This document shows, in pieces, positions 27,201 through 35,361 of a DNA stretch of 58,661 bases. The stretch is from the NCBI RefSeq assembly GCF_001434055.1, contig NZ_AZCZ01000011.1:1-58661 (forward strand), given 5' to 3'. This DNA is from Levilactobacillus parabrevis ATCC 53295. GTDB lineage: Bacteria > Bacillota > Bacilli > Lactobacillales > Lactobacillaceae. The stretch's first letter is position 1. Every line of letters starts with the position of its first letter. Position numbers and translations under genes: made by a program. The notes under the pieces were generated by a model. It was not told where the DNA came from. It worked only from the letters and a program-made list of their open reading frames with translations, and made no database searches.

Positions 27201-29510
27201 ATGAATAAATTGGCTAGTGACGCAAAAGTTCATTACAAGAGCTACAAGGCAGGCAAGCACTGGGTAGTCGCCAGCATTACCGCCGTGACGCTAGGATTGG
27301 GCCTGATGGGGGCCACCGAAACGGCGCAAGCGGATGAAAATGTTGCACCGGCTACCACTGAAGCGACAACTGGGGAACAGTCAGCGCCGGCTAAAGAAGT
27401 CACGTTGCAGACAACACCGACAACGGTAGTAGATGAAGCGGCAGAAAAGGTGGATACACCGTCAGTGGTGGAGCCAGAAGTGCCAGAAACACCACCCACG
27501 TCGGTCCCAACTGCGGATGATCCTCAGGAACCAACAATGCCTGAGGCGACTAACTCGGAAGAAGTCAACGATCCGGATGTCGCACCTGAGGGGGATACTG
27601 ATCCGCAACCAGATGCAATAGAATCAGATGTCGAGACGTCTGTAACTGATCCAGTAACTGATCCAGTAACTGATCCAGCAACCGATCCAGCGAATGAAAC
27701 ACCGACGCCACCGACGACGCCAAATGAGGTTGTGACGCCTGAAATTCCAGCACAGCAACCAATGCGTATGGGCGCGCGAGCTACGGTGTCACCGATTGAT
27801 GGTGTGAATGCGAGTGAATGGCTTCCGGATGCGGCATTACGGGATTTAATTATTAAGCGCCTGAATATGGGGGTGCCACACTACGCTGGGACTAATATTC
27901 CCTATTATGTTGTGACAGAGGATAATTTGTACCAGTACGTCGATCATCTGAAATCATTGGACGATATGGCGGGTGTAGGGACAATTACCGACTTCACAGG
28001 TATCGAGTATTTTGTGAACAACGTATCATTAAACTTCATGCACATGAATATTTCGGTAGCAAACCTCATTGACTTTTCAATATTACCAAACCTTTCTTAT
28101 ATCAGTTTCCATTTAGTTGATGATGCCGAAAATCACGACTTGTCGTCTATTATGGACACCTACTTTGGCAATAACTTAGCCCTGAAATTTATCCACTTAC
28201 GGAATAGTTATCTAACCGGTAATATTCCCGACTTTAGTCGCTATACGAAGCTAACCATGCTGGATTTAAATGATAATAAATTGACCGGAAGTATTCCTGA
28301 CCTGAGCGCGTTACCTGATCTCTGGTCTGTCGACGTCAGTCATAATCAACTGAGTGGTGCCTTTCCTGATGTTGGCAAGTGGCCGTCAATGACGACACTA
28401 GACGTTTCCTATAATCAATTAACTGGAGAATTACCAGATCTGAGCGGGTATCGTGGCGAAATGTCCTACATGTTTAACCGATTGAGCAATGGGGTTATTC
28501 AGGTCCTTGGCGAAAATGGTCAGCCAACAGTGAACTATGGTGTCTACCAACGCCTCATCGGTAATACTCACAAGATCAGTGCCGACAACCGGACGTTTGA
28601 CCCAGTCACCGGGGTGATCACTGGATTTCAGGATATGAGTACCGGCCAGATTGATGATAACGAAGGAACCTGGACGGCCGCATTGGCTAGTGGCGTGACC
28701 ATTGCGTATGGCGACCTTGACCCTAATCTGCCAACCGAAGATATTGCGGCTTGGGCCACCACCGCTGAAGATGCCACGGATTGGTTCAGCGTTCAACGCA
28801 TTTCTGGCAACAAGGTAGCGCTGATGTTTACCGCGAAGGATGATGTGCCAGACGGAACCTATACCGTCCACATCATTAACCAGAGTTATGGCGCGTTGTG
28901 GGGGTACAGTGCCTACATTACCTTCAAGATTGAAAATGAAAAGCCAGTCGATCCTGGTAATCCAGGGACACCAGATCCGGGCGTTACCACCGGAACCGTC
29001 ACTATCGTCAATGTCGATCAGGATGGGAAGGTCATCAGTCAGACGCAACAATCTGGCAATGTTGGCGACGCCTTTACCATCAACGCCCAGAAGTTGCCGG
29101 GTTATCAATTGGTCGGTAACGACGCCGCAAGTGGCACCTACACCGCGGCAGGGCAGACCGTCACTTTCACCTATCAGGCTGTGAGCACGGGGGGCGATGG
29201 GGACCTTATTGATCCTGACACGCCAGTAGTTGATGACGCAGGTGATGCCGTGACTGGTGGGGATGCTGATCGGATTGCCCCTGGTAAGCAAGCTCAGAAG
29301 TCGACGAGCAAACGTGCTGAAGCGGTGAAGCTGAATGCAAAGGCCACAACGGCAACGACTCAGCGAGCTACTCAGCAACAGGTGGCTACGGATGCGGCGG
29401 CTACCTTGCCACAGACCGACGAGGCTACCATGTCACCGTGGGCTGGCTTAGCCCTACTACTCGGTGGGGCACTGACCGGTTTTGCCTTAAATCGCAAGCG
29501 GCGGCACTAG
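27201..29510 (+). CDS. Sortase-anchored surface protein with plant-type LRRs and MucBP
   Basis: This is a 769-residue wall-anchored protein. It has a KxYKxGKxW signal (HYKSYKAGKHWVVASI), then an acidic Pro/Thr region with a VTDP tandem (about 148-163). Residues about 330-430 hold LRRs of the plant-specific form: LTGNIPDFS, LTGSIPDLS, LSGAFPDV, LTGELPDLS, each about 23 residues apart. A beta-sandwich-like region (about 430-590) and one MucBP-like domain (about 605-665) follow. The anchor is LPQTDE at 736-741, a hydrophobic span and NRKRRH tail. The DPVTDP tandem and plant-like LRRs are unlike its two LRR neighbours, so it has a separate origin. Confidence 0.92.
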   Translation: MNKLASDAKVHYKSYKAGKHWVVASITAVTLGLGLMGATETAQADENVAPATTEATTGEQSAPAKEVTLQTTPTTVVDEAAEKVDTPSVVEPEVPETPPTSVPTADDPQEPTMPEATNSEEVNDPDVAPEGDTDPQPDAIESDVETSVTDPVTDPVTDPATDPANETPTPPTTPNEVVTPEIPAQQPMRMGARATVSPIDGVNASEWLPDAALRDLIIKRLNMGVPHYAGTNIPYYVVTEDNLYQYVDHLKSLDDMAGVGTITDFTGIEYFVNNVSLNFMHMNISVANLIDFSILPNLSYISFHLVDDAENHDLSSIMDTYFGNNLALKFIHLRNSYLTGNIPDFSRYTKLTMLDLNDNKLTGSIPDLSALPDLWSVDVSHNQLSGAFPDVGKWPSMTTLDVSYNQLTGELPDLSGYRGEMSYMFNRLSNGVIQVLGENGQPTVNYGVYQRLIGNTHKISADNRTFDPVTGVITGFQDMSTGQIDDNEGTWTAALASGVTIAYGDLDPNLPTEDIAAWATTAEDATDWFSVQRISGNKVALMFTAKDDVPDGTYTVHIINQSYGALWGYSAYITFKIENEKPVDPGNPGTPDPGVTTGTVTIVNVDQDGKVISQTQQSGNVGDAFTINAQKLPGYQLVGNDAASGTYTAAGQTVTFTYQAVSTGGDGDLIDPDTPVVDDAGDAVTGGDADRIAPGKQAQKSTSKRAEAVKLNAKATTATTQRATQQQVATDAAATLPQTDEATMSPWAGLALLLGGALTGFALNRKRRH
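27642..27689 (+). repeat. 12-base tandem repeat in surface gene 4
   Basis: Four head-to-tail units of GTAACTGATCCA (the last one GCAACCGATCCA) encode VTDP three times and ATDP once. The first three are identical, so the array could change length. Confidence 0.9.
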
Positions 29511-29853
29511 CTTTGGGCGGCAGTGTGATTAAAGACTTAGCTTTTTAAAGTATAGTTAGCCAACGGCTCCGACAACCAACGGTCGGGGCCGTTTTAGCTT
29601 GCCCACTATTAATACCAATGTAAAAAATGGTGATTTGGTCTCACAAAATTTCAAAAGAACCGTTAATTTTGTGAAACCATGCTGTATGGCTGGTTCGATG
29701 AACTAACAATCTGACGATAATATTATCTAGTTAAACTACATAAGAGTTAATTTGTTAAATTAAAAAATAATTTCAAAATAACGTTGAATGTTCCCCCGGA
29801 GAGGACGAAAATAGGGATGGAGTCTTATAGTGAAAGGTAGGGATTTTGTCGAT
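29511..29853. other. Intergenic region before surface gene 5
   Basis: After the terminator, TCACAAAATT (29641-29650) and AATTTTGTGA (29665-29674) form perfect 10-base arms, and GATAATATTATC (29716-29727) is a perfect palindrome. Both may be regulator sites of the surface gene that follows. No gene is seen. Confidence 0.45.
29572..29599 (+). terminator. Terminator after surface gene 4
   Basis: AACGGCTCCGAC pairs with GTCGGGGCCGTT, followed by T-rich sequence. Confidence 0.85.
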
Positions 29854-31959
29854 ATGGAAACGAAACGAACGCATTTTAAGATGTATAAAGACGGTCGTAA
29901 GTGGGTCTTCGCCTGCGCAGTGATGCTTGCCATTGGGGGTGGCGGCATGGTGACGGTCAACGCTTCGGCAACCGAGAGTAGCAGTAGCTCAGTCTCTTCT
30001 AGCATCGTGGGGTCTGCTGAGAGTAGCAGTAGTGGTGTCAGTGGTAATAGTAATAGTAATAGTAGTACTAATAGCGGCAGTAACAGTAGCAGCGAAAGCA
30101 CGAGCATTAGTACTAGTGGCAACAGCACTAGCGATAATGGTGGGTCGAAGCAGAACCAGTCAGAAAGCACACGGGTCTCTACGGCTGAGACGACCACTGA
30201 GACTGATGGTCAACATCAGGGAGACAACAATGCTTCCGGGACCTCAAAGTCTAACAATAAGCCTACAAAGAAAGTAAGAACGTCTAAAAAGAATCTTTAT
30301 AAAATGGCGCACAAGGCGAATGCAGCAGACATTAACAAACGCCTGATGACCTCTCAGGAGCGTCTTTCGACGGCTTTAGCTAATGCCAAACTACGTGAAA
30401 AGGTCAATGCTTTGGTTGAAAAGGCCCAAGACAAGTATCTGCCAGCTACGACCACGGCGCTTGAACCTTTGTCAGAAGCCGAAATTCAAGCCGGTGGCAC
30501 CGTCTACGATGACTATCCAGATTTGGATAACCTGTTAGGAGTCTCTTCCGTCTTCCATATTTTTGCCCGAGAAGCTGAATTGAACGCCCATACCAACGGG
30601 AACGTTGCCGTTCAAAACCTGATTGGAAATGTGAACTTCGGGACGAATGTGATTGAAGAATTACTCGACAAGGATATTTCCTACATACAGAACTTTACCA
30701 ATATTGCTGGTAGTTCCTTTGTTTCTAAAGGTAATACCCGTGAAAATAAAGTGGTCTTTGGGGAAGGTATCAACATTGATATCAGCAATCCCAACCGACC
30801 AATGGTCAACGGTGTCTACATCGATCACCTCTTGGCGGATGAAGTTTACCAAGACCAGAATGGCCAGACGTATATCGACTTTGATGCTGAATTTGCTAAG
30901 CTGAAGACGTTGAACGAATCCCTGGCAAATAAGGCTAGCGAGGTTAGCTATAGCAACGGTGACTTTGCGGATGAAAATAACCGGGTCATCGACATCAGTG
31001 ATATGACGCCAAATGCCAACGGTCAAATCGTCATCAACCTGTCGCCAGATGTTTTGCAAAAGGATCGGCCACTGACCATCAAGGGCTTATCACCGGACGC
31101 TGATGGGAACACCGTGATCATTAACGTGGACACGGGTGGCCAGGCAGATTATGATATCAACTCGCAGATCAAGATCGTCTACAGCGATGGTAGTGACCGG
31201 AACAATCACGAAACAGAAGACTTTGGGGACAATCACTTGCTGTGGAACTTCTACGACAGCACCGCTAGTGACAAGCAGTACGGTGGTGAAATTAACGTCA
31301 ATGCAGCATTCCAAGGCAGTATGTTGGCACCGTCCGCAACGATTGTCGCCAACCAAAACATTGATGGGAACATCATTGCCGACAAGGTCATCGTTAAGGC
31401 GGAAACTCACCGGTGGGATCTGCAAGGTAACGGCGATAACGAAGAGGAAGAATTTGAAAAGCCAATTCACCCCGGTATCGATGTGGAATTGCCAAACATT
31501 GAAGGACCAGACGTTGAGGAACCAAATACCGAAACGCCAGGAACTGAGGAACCTAACATTGTTGACCCCGATACCGAAGAACCTGGTGAAGAGGGCGAGG
31601 AAGGCGAAGAGGACCTGACCTATGAACATGAGCATCCAAACTACGCCGAGGATGAAGTGGTCGAGGACTACTGGGACGATTTGATTGCCGATGAAGCAGA
31701 GACACCAGCCGCTGCGCATGCGAGTGAAGAAGCTCTGTTACAGCGGGTCGACCAAGCCATTGTAGCGGCTAAGGCTCAAGGCAATGCACAACGAGTTGCT
31801 CAGCTTCAGGCACTGAAGAACCGAATCCTAGCCGACTTGGGTGGCTTGCCACAAACGGGTGAAGCCCAGAATAACTGGGCACCAGCCGTTGGGACAGCAC
31901 TCTTAGCTAGTCTGTTGGGAACGTTGGGCGCCGTCATGATTAAGAAGCGTCGCGACTAA
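29854..31959 (+). CDS. Ser-rich, choice-of-anchor-A sortase-anchored surface protein
   Basis: This is a 701-residue wall-anchored protein. The KxYKxGKxW-type signal (HFKMYKDGRKWVFACA) fits ATG 29854; an in-frame GTG 24 bases upstream is a possible alternative. A Ser/Asn-rich stretch (about 38-105) could be glycosylated. A basic helical part follows. Residues about 210-530 match a choice-of-anchor-A domain (FHIFAREAELNAHTNGNVAV, GNIIADKVIV). An acidic Pro/Glu stalk and a helical segment precede LPQTGE at 665-670, a hydrophobic span and KKRRD. No accessory SecA2 or Ser-glycosyltransferase genes lie beside it, unlike true SRR adhesin loci. Confidence 0.92.
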   Translation: METKRTHFKMYKDGRKWVFACAVMLAIGGGGMVTVNASATESSSSSVSSSIVGSAESSSSGVSGNSNSNSSTNSGSNSSSESTSISTSGNSTSDNGGSKQNQSESTRVSTAETTTETDGQHQGDNNASGTSKSNNKPTKKVRTSKKNLYKMAHKANAADINKRLMTSQERLSTALANAKLREKVNALVEKAQDKYLPATTTALEPLSEAEIQAGGTVYDDYPDLDNLLGVSSVFHIFAREAELNAHTNGNVAVQNLIGNVNFGTNVIEELLDKDISYIQNFTNIAGSSFVSKGNTRENKVVFGEGINIDISNPNRPMVNGVYIDHLLADEVYQDQNGQTYIDFDAEFAKLKTLNESLANKASEVSYSNGDFADENNRVIDISDMTPNANGQIVINLSPDVLQKDRPLTIKGLSPDADGNTVIINVDTGGQADYDINSQIKIVYSDGSDRNNHETEDFGDNHLLWNFYDSTASDKQYGGEINVNAAFQGSMLAPSATIVANQNIDGNIIADKVIVKAETHRWDLQGNGDNEEEEFEKPIHPGIDVELPNIEGPDVEEPNTETPGTEEPNIVDPDTEEPGEEGEEGEEDLTYEHEHPNYAEDEVVEDYWDDLIADEAETPAAAHASEEALLQRVDQAIVAAKAQGNAQRVAQLQALKNRILADLGGLPQTGEAQNNWAPAVGTALLASLLGTLGAVMIKKRRD

Positions 31960-31970
31960 ATTTAAGGATT

Positions 31971-32007
31971 AAAAAACGTCAATCAGCGTTCGCTGGTTGG
32001 CGTTTTT
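31971..32007. terminator. Bidirectional terminator after the surface island
   Basis: AAAAACGTCAATCAGC pairs with GCTGGTTGGCGTTTTT across GTTC. It ends the surface island and the convergent TauE gene. Confidence 0.88.
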
Positions 32008-32027
32008 AGTCGTGATTAGGTTAAGTT

Positions 32028-32771
32028 TTAGAAGACCATTTTTAAGGCCATGAAGATGATCAGTACGCCCATAAAGGGCTTGAGGTAGGCGTTTAGCTTC
32101 TGCGGGTCCGCGTGCATCAGGAGGCGGGGCGCACAGAAGGCTCCCAGCATTGCGCCAATCATCAGACTAACACCGATGCTCCAGTTGACGTTGTTAGCCG
32201 ACATGTGGAAGATCAGGCCAATCAGGGTCGTCCCAACTAACACGTAGGCCGAGGTAGCTGCGGCTGGGATCATATCGAGACCGAGAACCAGCAGGCCGGC
32301 AATGATTGGGCCACCACCGGATAGACCGGCAACGCCGACCATCAGGCCACTGAGCACGCCGTAACAGGCGGCTTGCAGGCCCTGATGGTGGACGGGCTTG
32401 CTCTGGCGATGACTGAACCGTTTGACTAGGATCTGGACTCCCAGTAAGAATAAGATAATGGCAACCAGCCAAGTGTACAGCTTGATTGGGATGTCGGGGG
32501 AAATCAGGGCACCCACGATAGTTGCCGGAATGGCCGCAATCAGCATTTGATTGCCGACCTTAAAATGGATCTGACCGGTGCGGTAATGCCCATAAGCGCC
32601 GACTAGGAGGGATGGAAACGCTGTGAACAGTGAGGTGGCCGCTGCCGAACCGGGAGCTAAATGAAAGACGGTCGTGAGCAGGCCAAGATAAATGGCTGCC
32701 CCACCGCCACCGGTTGAGATAACCAGTAGCCCAACTAAGAATCCTGTGATTAGTAAAATTAACCATGTCAT
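32028..32771 (-). CDS. TauE/SafE-family membrane permease
   Basis: This is a 247-residue polytopic membrane protein of the UPF0721/TauE family, predicted to move sulfite, sulfoacetate or related anions out of the cell. It has about eight hydrophobic spans, a Gly-rich first helix (LLVISTGGGGAAIYLG) and the repeated VGVAGLSGGGPIIAG signature. The ATG at 32771 is preferred to one 12 bases upstream that overlaps AAGGAG. Stand-alone; the substrate is not known. Confidence 0.85.
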   Translation of the reverse strand: MTWLILLITGFLVGLLVISTGGGGAAIYLGLLTTVFHLAPGSAAATSLFTAFPSLLVGAYGHYRTGQIHFKVGNQMLIAAIPATIVGALISPDIPIKLYTWLVAIILFLLGVQILVKRFSHRQSKPVHHQGLQAACYGVLSGLMVGVAGLSGGGPIIAGLLVLGLDMIPAAATSAYVLVGTTLIGLIFHMSANNVNWSIGVSLMIGAMLGAFCAPRLLMHADPQKLNAYLKPFMGVLIIFMALKMVF

Positions 32772-32946
32772 AGCATGACGCATCTCCTTACCCGTTAAAG
32801 CAACTGCTTTCCAGTGTACAAGTCGGGTGAGATGACGTCAATTTATTCCGTTATGGCCAGGCTCCGATGGTGTGGGGACGGCCTTGGACGGTATCTCAGG
32901 TAAATTGGCGTGGCGCATGGTTAAAGCAATTGGGGATAGAAGCAAG

Positions 32947-32994
32947 AACTGGCATCGCGACGCAACATGATCTGTTGCGTTACGATGCCAGTTT
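32947..32994. terminator. Long stem-loop after the SDR gene
   Basis: AACTGGCATCG and CGCAAC face GTTGCG and CGATGCCAGTT. The T run is better on the plus strand. Confidence 0.65.
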
Positions 32995-33010
32995 TGATTT
33001 CGGTTGAAAG

Positions 33011-33712
33011 TTAGAATTTCACTGGGACGATGACGCCGTTGACGTAGCTAGCGGCATCGGAACATAGGAACAGTGCCGTTTGGGCGATCTTGTTACCGCT
33101 AGGTGTGGTAGGAACCGTGATGCCCAGTGGGGATTCGGCGTCTTTACTGCCGGGAGCGATGGCGTTGGTTCGAATCCCAGCGTTTTGATACATGAAGGCC
33201 GTATTCTTTGTCAGGCCGACTACCGCGTGCTTGGAGGCAGCGTAGGCCGCACTGGCCCGGTCGCTGGTATCGCCTTCAACCGCGGCAATGTTGAGGATGA
33301 CCCCGGCGTCTTGGGCGGTGAATCGCTTGAGGGCTTCACGCGTGGCCAACATCACGCTGGTCGTGTTGACCGTCATGACTCTGTCCCACAGCTCGTTGGT
33401 CAGCGTATCAGCGGGTGCTAATTTATCGAGCATCCCGGCGTTATTGACCAAGATATCGAGGTGGCCAAATTGGTCAACGGCGCGCTGGACCATGGCCGTA
33501 ACATCAGCGTCTTTGGTGACGTCGGTGACCGCTGCGATGGCAGTTCCGCCAGCGGAATTGATGCCGTCGACCACAGCATTCAGCGCTTCGGCGTTACTGT
33601 CGGCAGCGACGACCTGGGCACCTTGTTTGGCAAATAACTCGGCAATGGCTTGGCCCTTACCAGAACCGGCACCAGTGACGATTGCAACTTTATTAGCTAA
33701 TTGTTGAACCAC
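33011..33712 (-). CDS. Short-chain dehydrogenase/reductase
   Basis: This is a 233-residue NAD(P)-dependent oxidoreductase of the classical SDR type. It shows the cofactor loop TGAGSGKGQAIA, an acidic residue after beta-2 (VVAADSN) that favours NAD, NNAGML, and the active site YAASKH with Ser upstream in place. GTG 33712 is preferred, 9 bases after GAGGA; a GTG three codons earlier is too close to that site. The gene is divergent from the NmrA/Rrf2 operon and may share its control region. The substrate is unknown. Confidence 0.88.
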   Translation of the reverse strand: MVQQLANKVAIVTGAGSGKGQAIAELFAKQGAQVVAADSNAEALNAVVDGINSAGGTAIAAVTDVTKDADVTAMVQRAVDQFGHLDILVNNAGMLDKLAPADTLTNELWDRVMTVNTTSVMLATREALKRFTAQDAGVILNIAAVEGDTSDRASAAYAASKHAVVGLTKNTAFMYQNAGIRTNAIAPGSKDAESPLGITVPTTPSGNKIAQTALFLCSDAASYVNGVIVPVKF

Positions 33713-33836
33713 GTTACTCACTCCTCATCGAAACTATTTTTAGGTTAATGTATCTTAACTTTATTATAGTCGTTTGTGGCGAATAAGCAGTGCAATTTGT
33801 CAAAATCTGAGGCGAGTTGATGGACGAGGAGAGGTT

Positions 33837-33866
33837 TTGATGTTATCTTTAAAGTAACAACTAGTC
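33837..33866 (+). promoter_or_regulatory. Palindrome and promoter upstream of the NmrA/Rrf2 operon
   Basis: TGTTATCTTTAAAGTAACA (33841-33859) is a near-perfect palindrome lying between a TTGATG -35-like box and the gene start. A related imperfect repeat, TTACT-N5-AGTAA, lies just after the Rrf2 gene (35205-35219). It is the likely operator of the Rrf2 protein. Confidence 0.6.
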
Positions 33867-33880
33867 TAAAGGAGTCCTTC

Positions 33881-34747
33881 ATGATGAAATATGTCGTTAC
33901 AGGTGCCGCCGGTCACTTGGGTACCCAAATTGTTAAAGCCTTAGCCCAATTAGTTGCGCCACAGCAGATGACGCTCGGTGTTCATACGCCGGCAAAAGCC
34001 GCAACGTTTGCGGCCCAGGGGATGACGGTCCTGCCGTTGGATTATCGCGATTCCGATACGGTGGCCACCGTCTTGGATGCTGCCGATGTGGCTATTTATG
34101 TTCCTAGCAAGAGTCACGACAGTTTTAGCCGCGTGACGGAATTTGAAAACGTAGTTGCGGCGGCTGAAAAGGCACGGGTGGGGCATTTGATCGTGATGGG
34201 CTTCATTGCCGATCAGACGAACAATCCGTTTGACCTCTCTGCATTTTACGGCTATGTCCCGCGCAGGTTGGCAGGCACGAACTTGAGTTACACTATTTTA
34301 CGCAATGCGCTATACGCCGATCCATTGGTACCTTACTTGCCGGAATTGATCGAACGCCATAATGTTATTTATCCCATGGGGGATGCGTCACTGAGCTTCA
34401 TCAGTTTGGCCGATAGTGCAGCTGCCTTCGCCAAGGTGGCTGTTACCCCAGCGCTGTGGCGACAACCCATGTACACACTGACCCAGGAGCGTTCATACAC
34501 GATGCCAGCGCTCGCCAAGGTCCTCAGCAACGTTTCGGATGAAACGATTGGCTATGCGCCGGTCACACTCAGTGAGTTTGCGGCGCTGTACAACGAAGGT
34601 GGCGAAGGTCACATGTTGGCTTCCATGTACGATGCCGGAGGGCGTGGCCTGTTGGCGACGGTGACCGATGATTACCGTCAAATTATGGGCCAACCCGCAC
34701 AGAGCCTACCAGACTTCTTAACGACGGCTTTGGCGGTGGAGAAGTAA
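33881..34747 (+). CDS. NmrA-like NAD(P)-binding protein
   Basis: This is a 288-residue atypical SDR of the NmrA/quinone-oxidoreductase type. The Rossmann motif VTGAAGHLGTQIV lies at the start and the active-site Tyr/Lys pair of classical SDRs is missing. Members act as redox sensors or as NADPH:quinone reductases (QorB-like); AFYGYVPR and LRNALYADPLVPYLP resemble QorB. GGAG precedes two adjacent ATG codons. It is the first gene of an operon with an Rrf2 regulator 18 bases downstream, which implies control by a redox or electrophile signal. Confidence 0.85.
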   Translation: MMKYVVTGAAGHLGTQIVKALAQLVAPQQMTLGVHTPAKAATFAAQGMTVLPLDYRDSDTVATVLDAADVAIYVPSKSHDSFSRVTEFENVVAAAEKARVGHLIVMGFIADQTNNPFDLSAFYGYVPRRLAGTNLSYTILRNALYADPLVPYLPELIERHNVIYPMGDASLSFISLADSAAAFAKVAVTPALWRQPMYTLTQERSYTMPALAKVLSNVSDETIGYAPVTLSEFAALYNEGGEGHMLASMYDAGGRGLLATVTDDYRQIMGQPAQSLPDFLTTALAVEK

Positions 34748-34765
34748 TCAAGGAGGTCGTGAACC

Positions 34766-35203
34766 ATGCGGTATTCCCATAAACTTAGTGATGCCGTGCA
34801 TATTCTGGCGTATGTTGAAATCTATCACGACGATGATTTATCCAGCATGGCGATCGCTCAGAGTGTTGAATCCAATCCAGGACTGGTCCGGCGTTTGATG
34901 GCTGCGTTACGAGCGGCGGGCTTACTTGCGACGCAACGGGGAACGGCCGCGCCGGAAATTACGCGTGATCCAGCGGATATTTCACTCTTGGATATTTATC
35001 GAGCGGTCGAAACGAATGATCATCTCTTGCACATCGATGATAAGACCAATCCACAGTGTATCGTGGGTGGCAATATCCAGGAAACATTGCGCGAGGCCTA
35101 TGCGACGGTGCAGACAGCGGCTGAAACTCAGATGGCCACCATTACACTAGCTAGCCTGATTGCGGATATTCGGCAGCGGGAACAGCAGAGAACGCAATCT
35201 TAG
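34766..35203 (+). CDS. Rrf2-family transcription regulator
   Basis: This is a 145-residue winged-helix regulator. HTH residues are seen in SSMAIAQSVESNPGLVRRLMAAL; the wing is GLLATQRG. There is only one cysteine (PQCIVGG, near 97), so an Fe-S cluster of the NsrR/IscR kind with three Cys is not possible. It more likely belongs to the YwnA/CymR-like group or senses oxidation by its single Cys. AAGGAGG precedes the ATG. It is co-transcribed with the NmrA-like gene and likely binds the palindrome upstream of that gene. Confidence 0.87.
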   Translation: MRYSHKLSDAVHILAYVEIYHDDDLSSMAIAQSVESNPGLVRRLMAALRAAGLLATQRGTAAPEITRDPADISLLDIYRAVETNDHLLHIDDKTNPQCIVGGNIQETLREAYATVQTAAETQMATITLASLIADIRQREQQRTQS

Positions 35204-35306
35204 TTTACTTTGAGAGTAACAGTTTTGCTGACGGATAGCGAGACTAACCGTATCTAGTGGGTCAGCTGTTTCAAAGCGCGATGATTAGTGAATTGAATAG
35301 ATCACA

Positions 35307-35346
35307 AAAACTCCCATGCTGGCGAAATTACCGGCATGGGAGTTTT
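35307..35346. terminator. Bidirectional terminator
   Basis: AAAACTCCCATGC pairs with GCATGGGAGTTTT. It ends the glycerophosphotransferase operon from the right. Confidence 0.85.
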
Positions 35347-35361
35347 GGAATTGCTGAAAGC

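Noticed and set aside
28431-29378. Long open frame of 315 codons on the minus strand
   Set aside because: It lies wholly inside the plus-strand LRR surface gene, has no ribosome binding site and no protein-like pattern.
29760-30197. Leu/Val-rich open frame on the minus strand, membrane-protein-like
   Set aside because: It is the antisense of Ser codons in the Ser-rich surface gene.
29854-31959. Accessory Sec (SecA2/Gtf/Asp) adhesin locus
   Set aside because: No SecA2, SecY2, Asp or Gtf genes lie nearby; the Ser-rich part is short.
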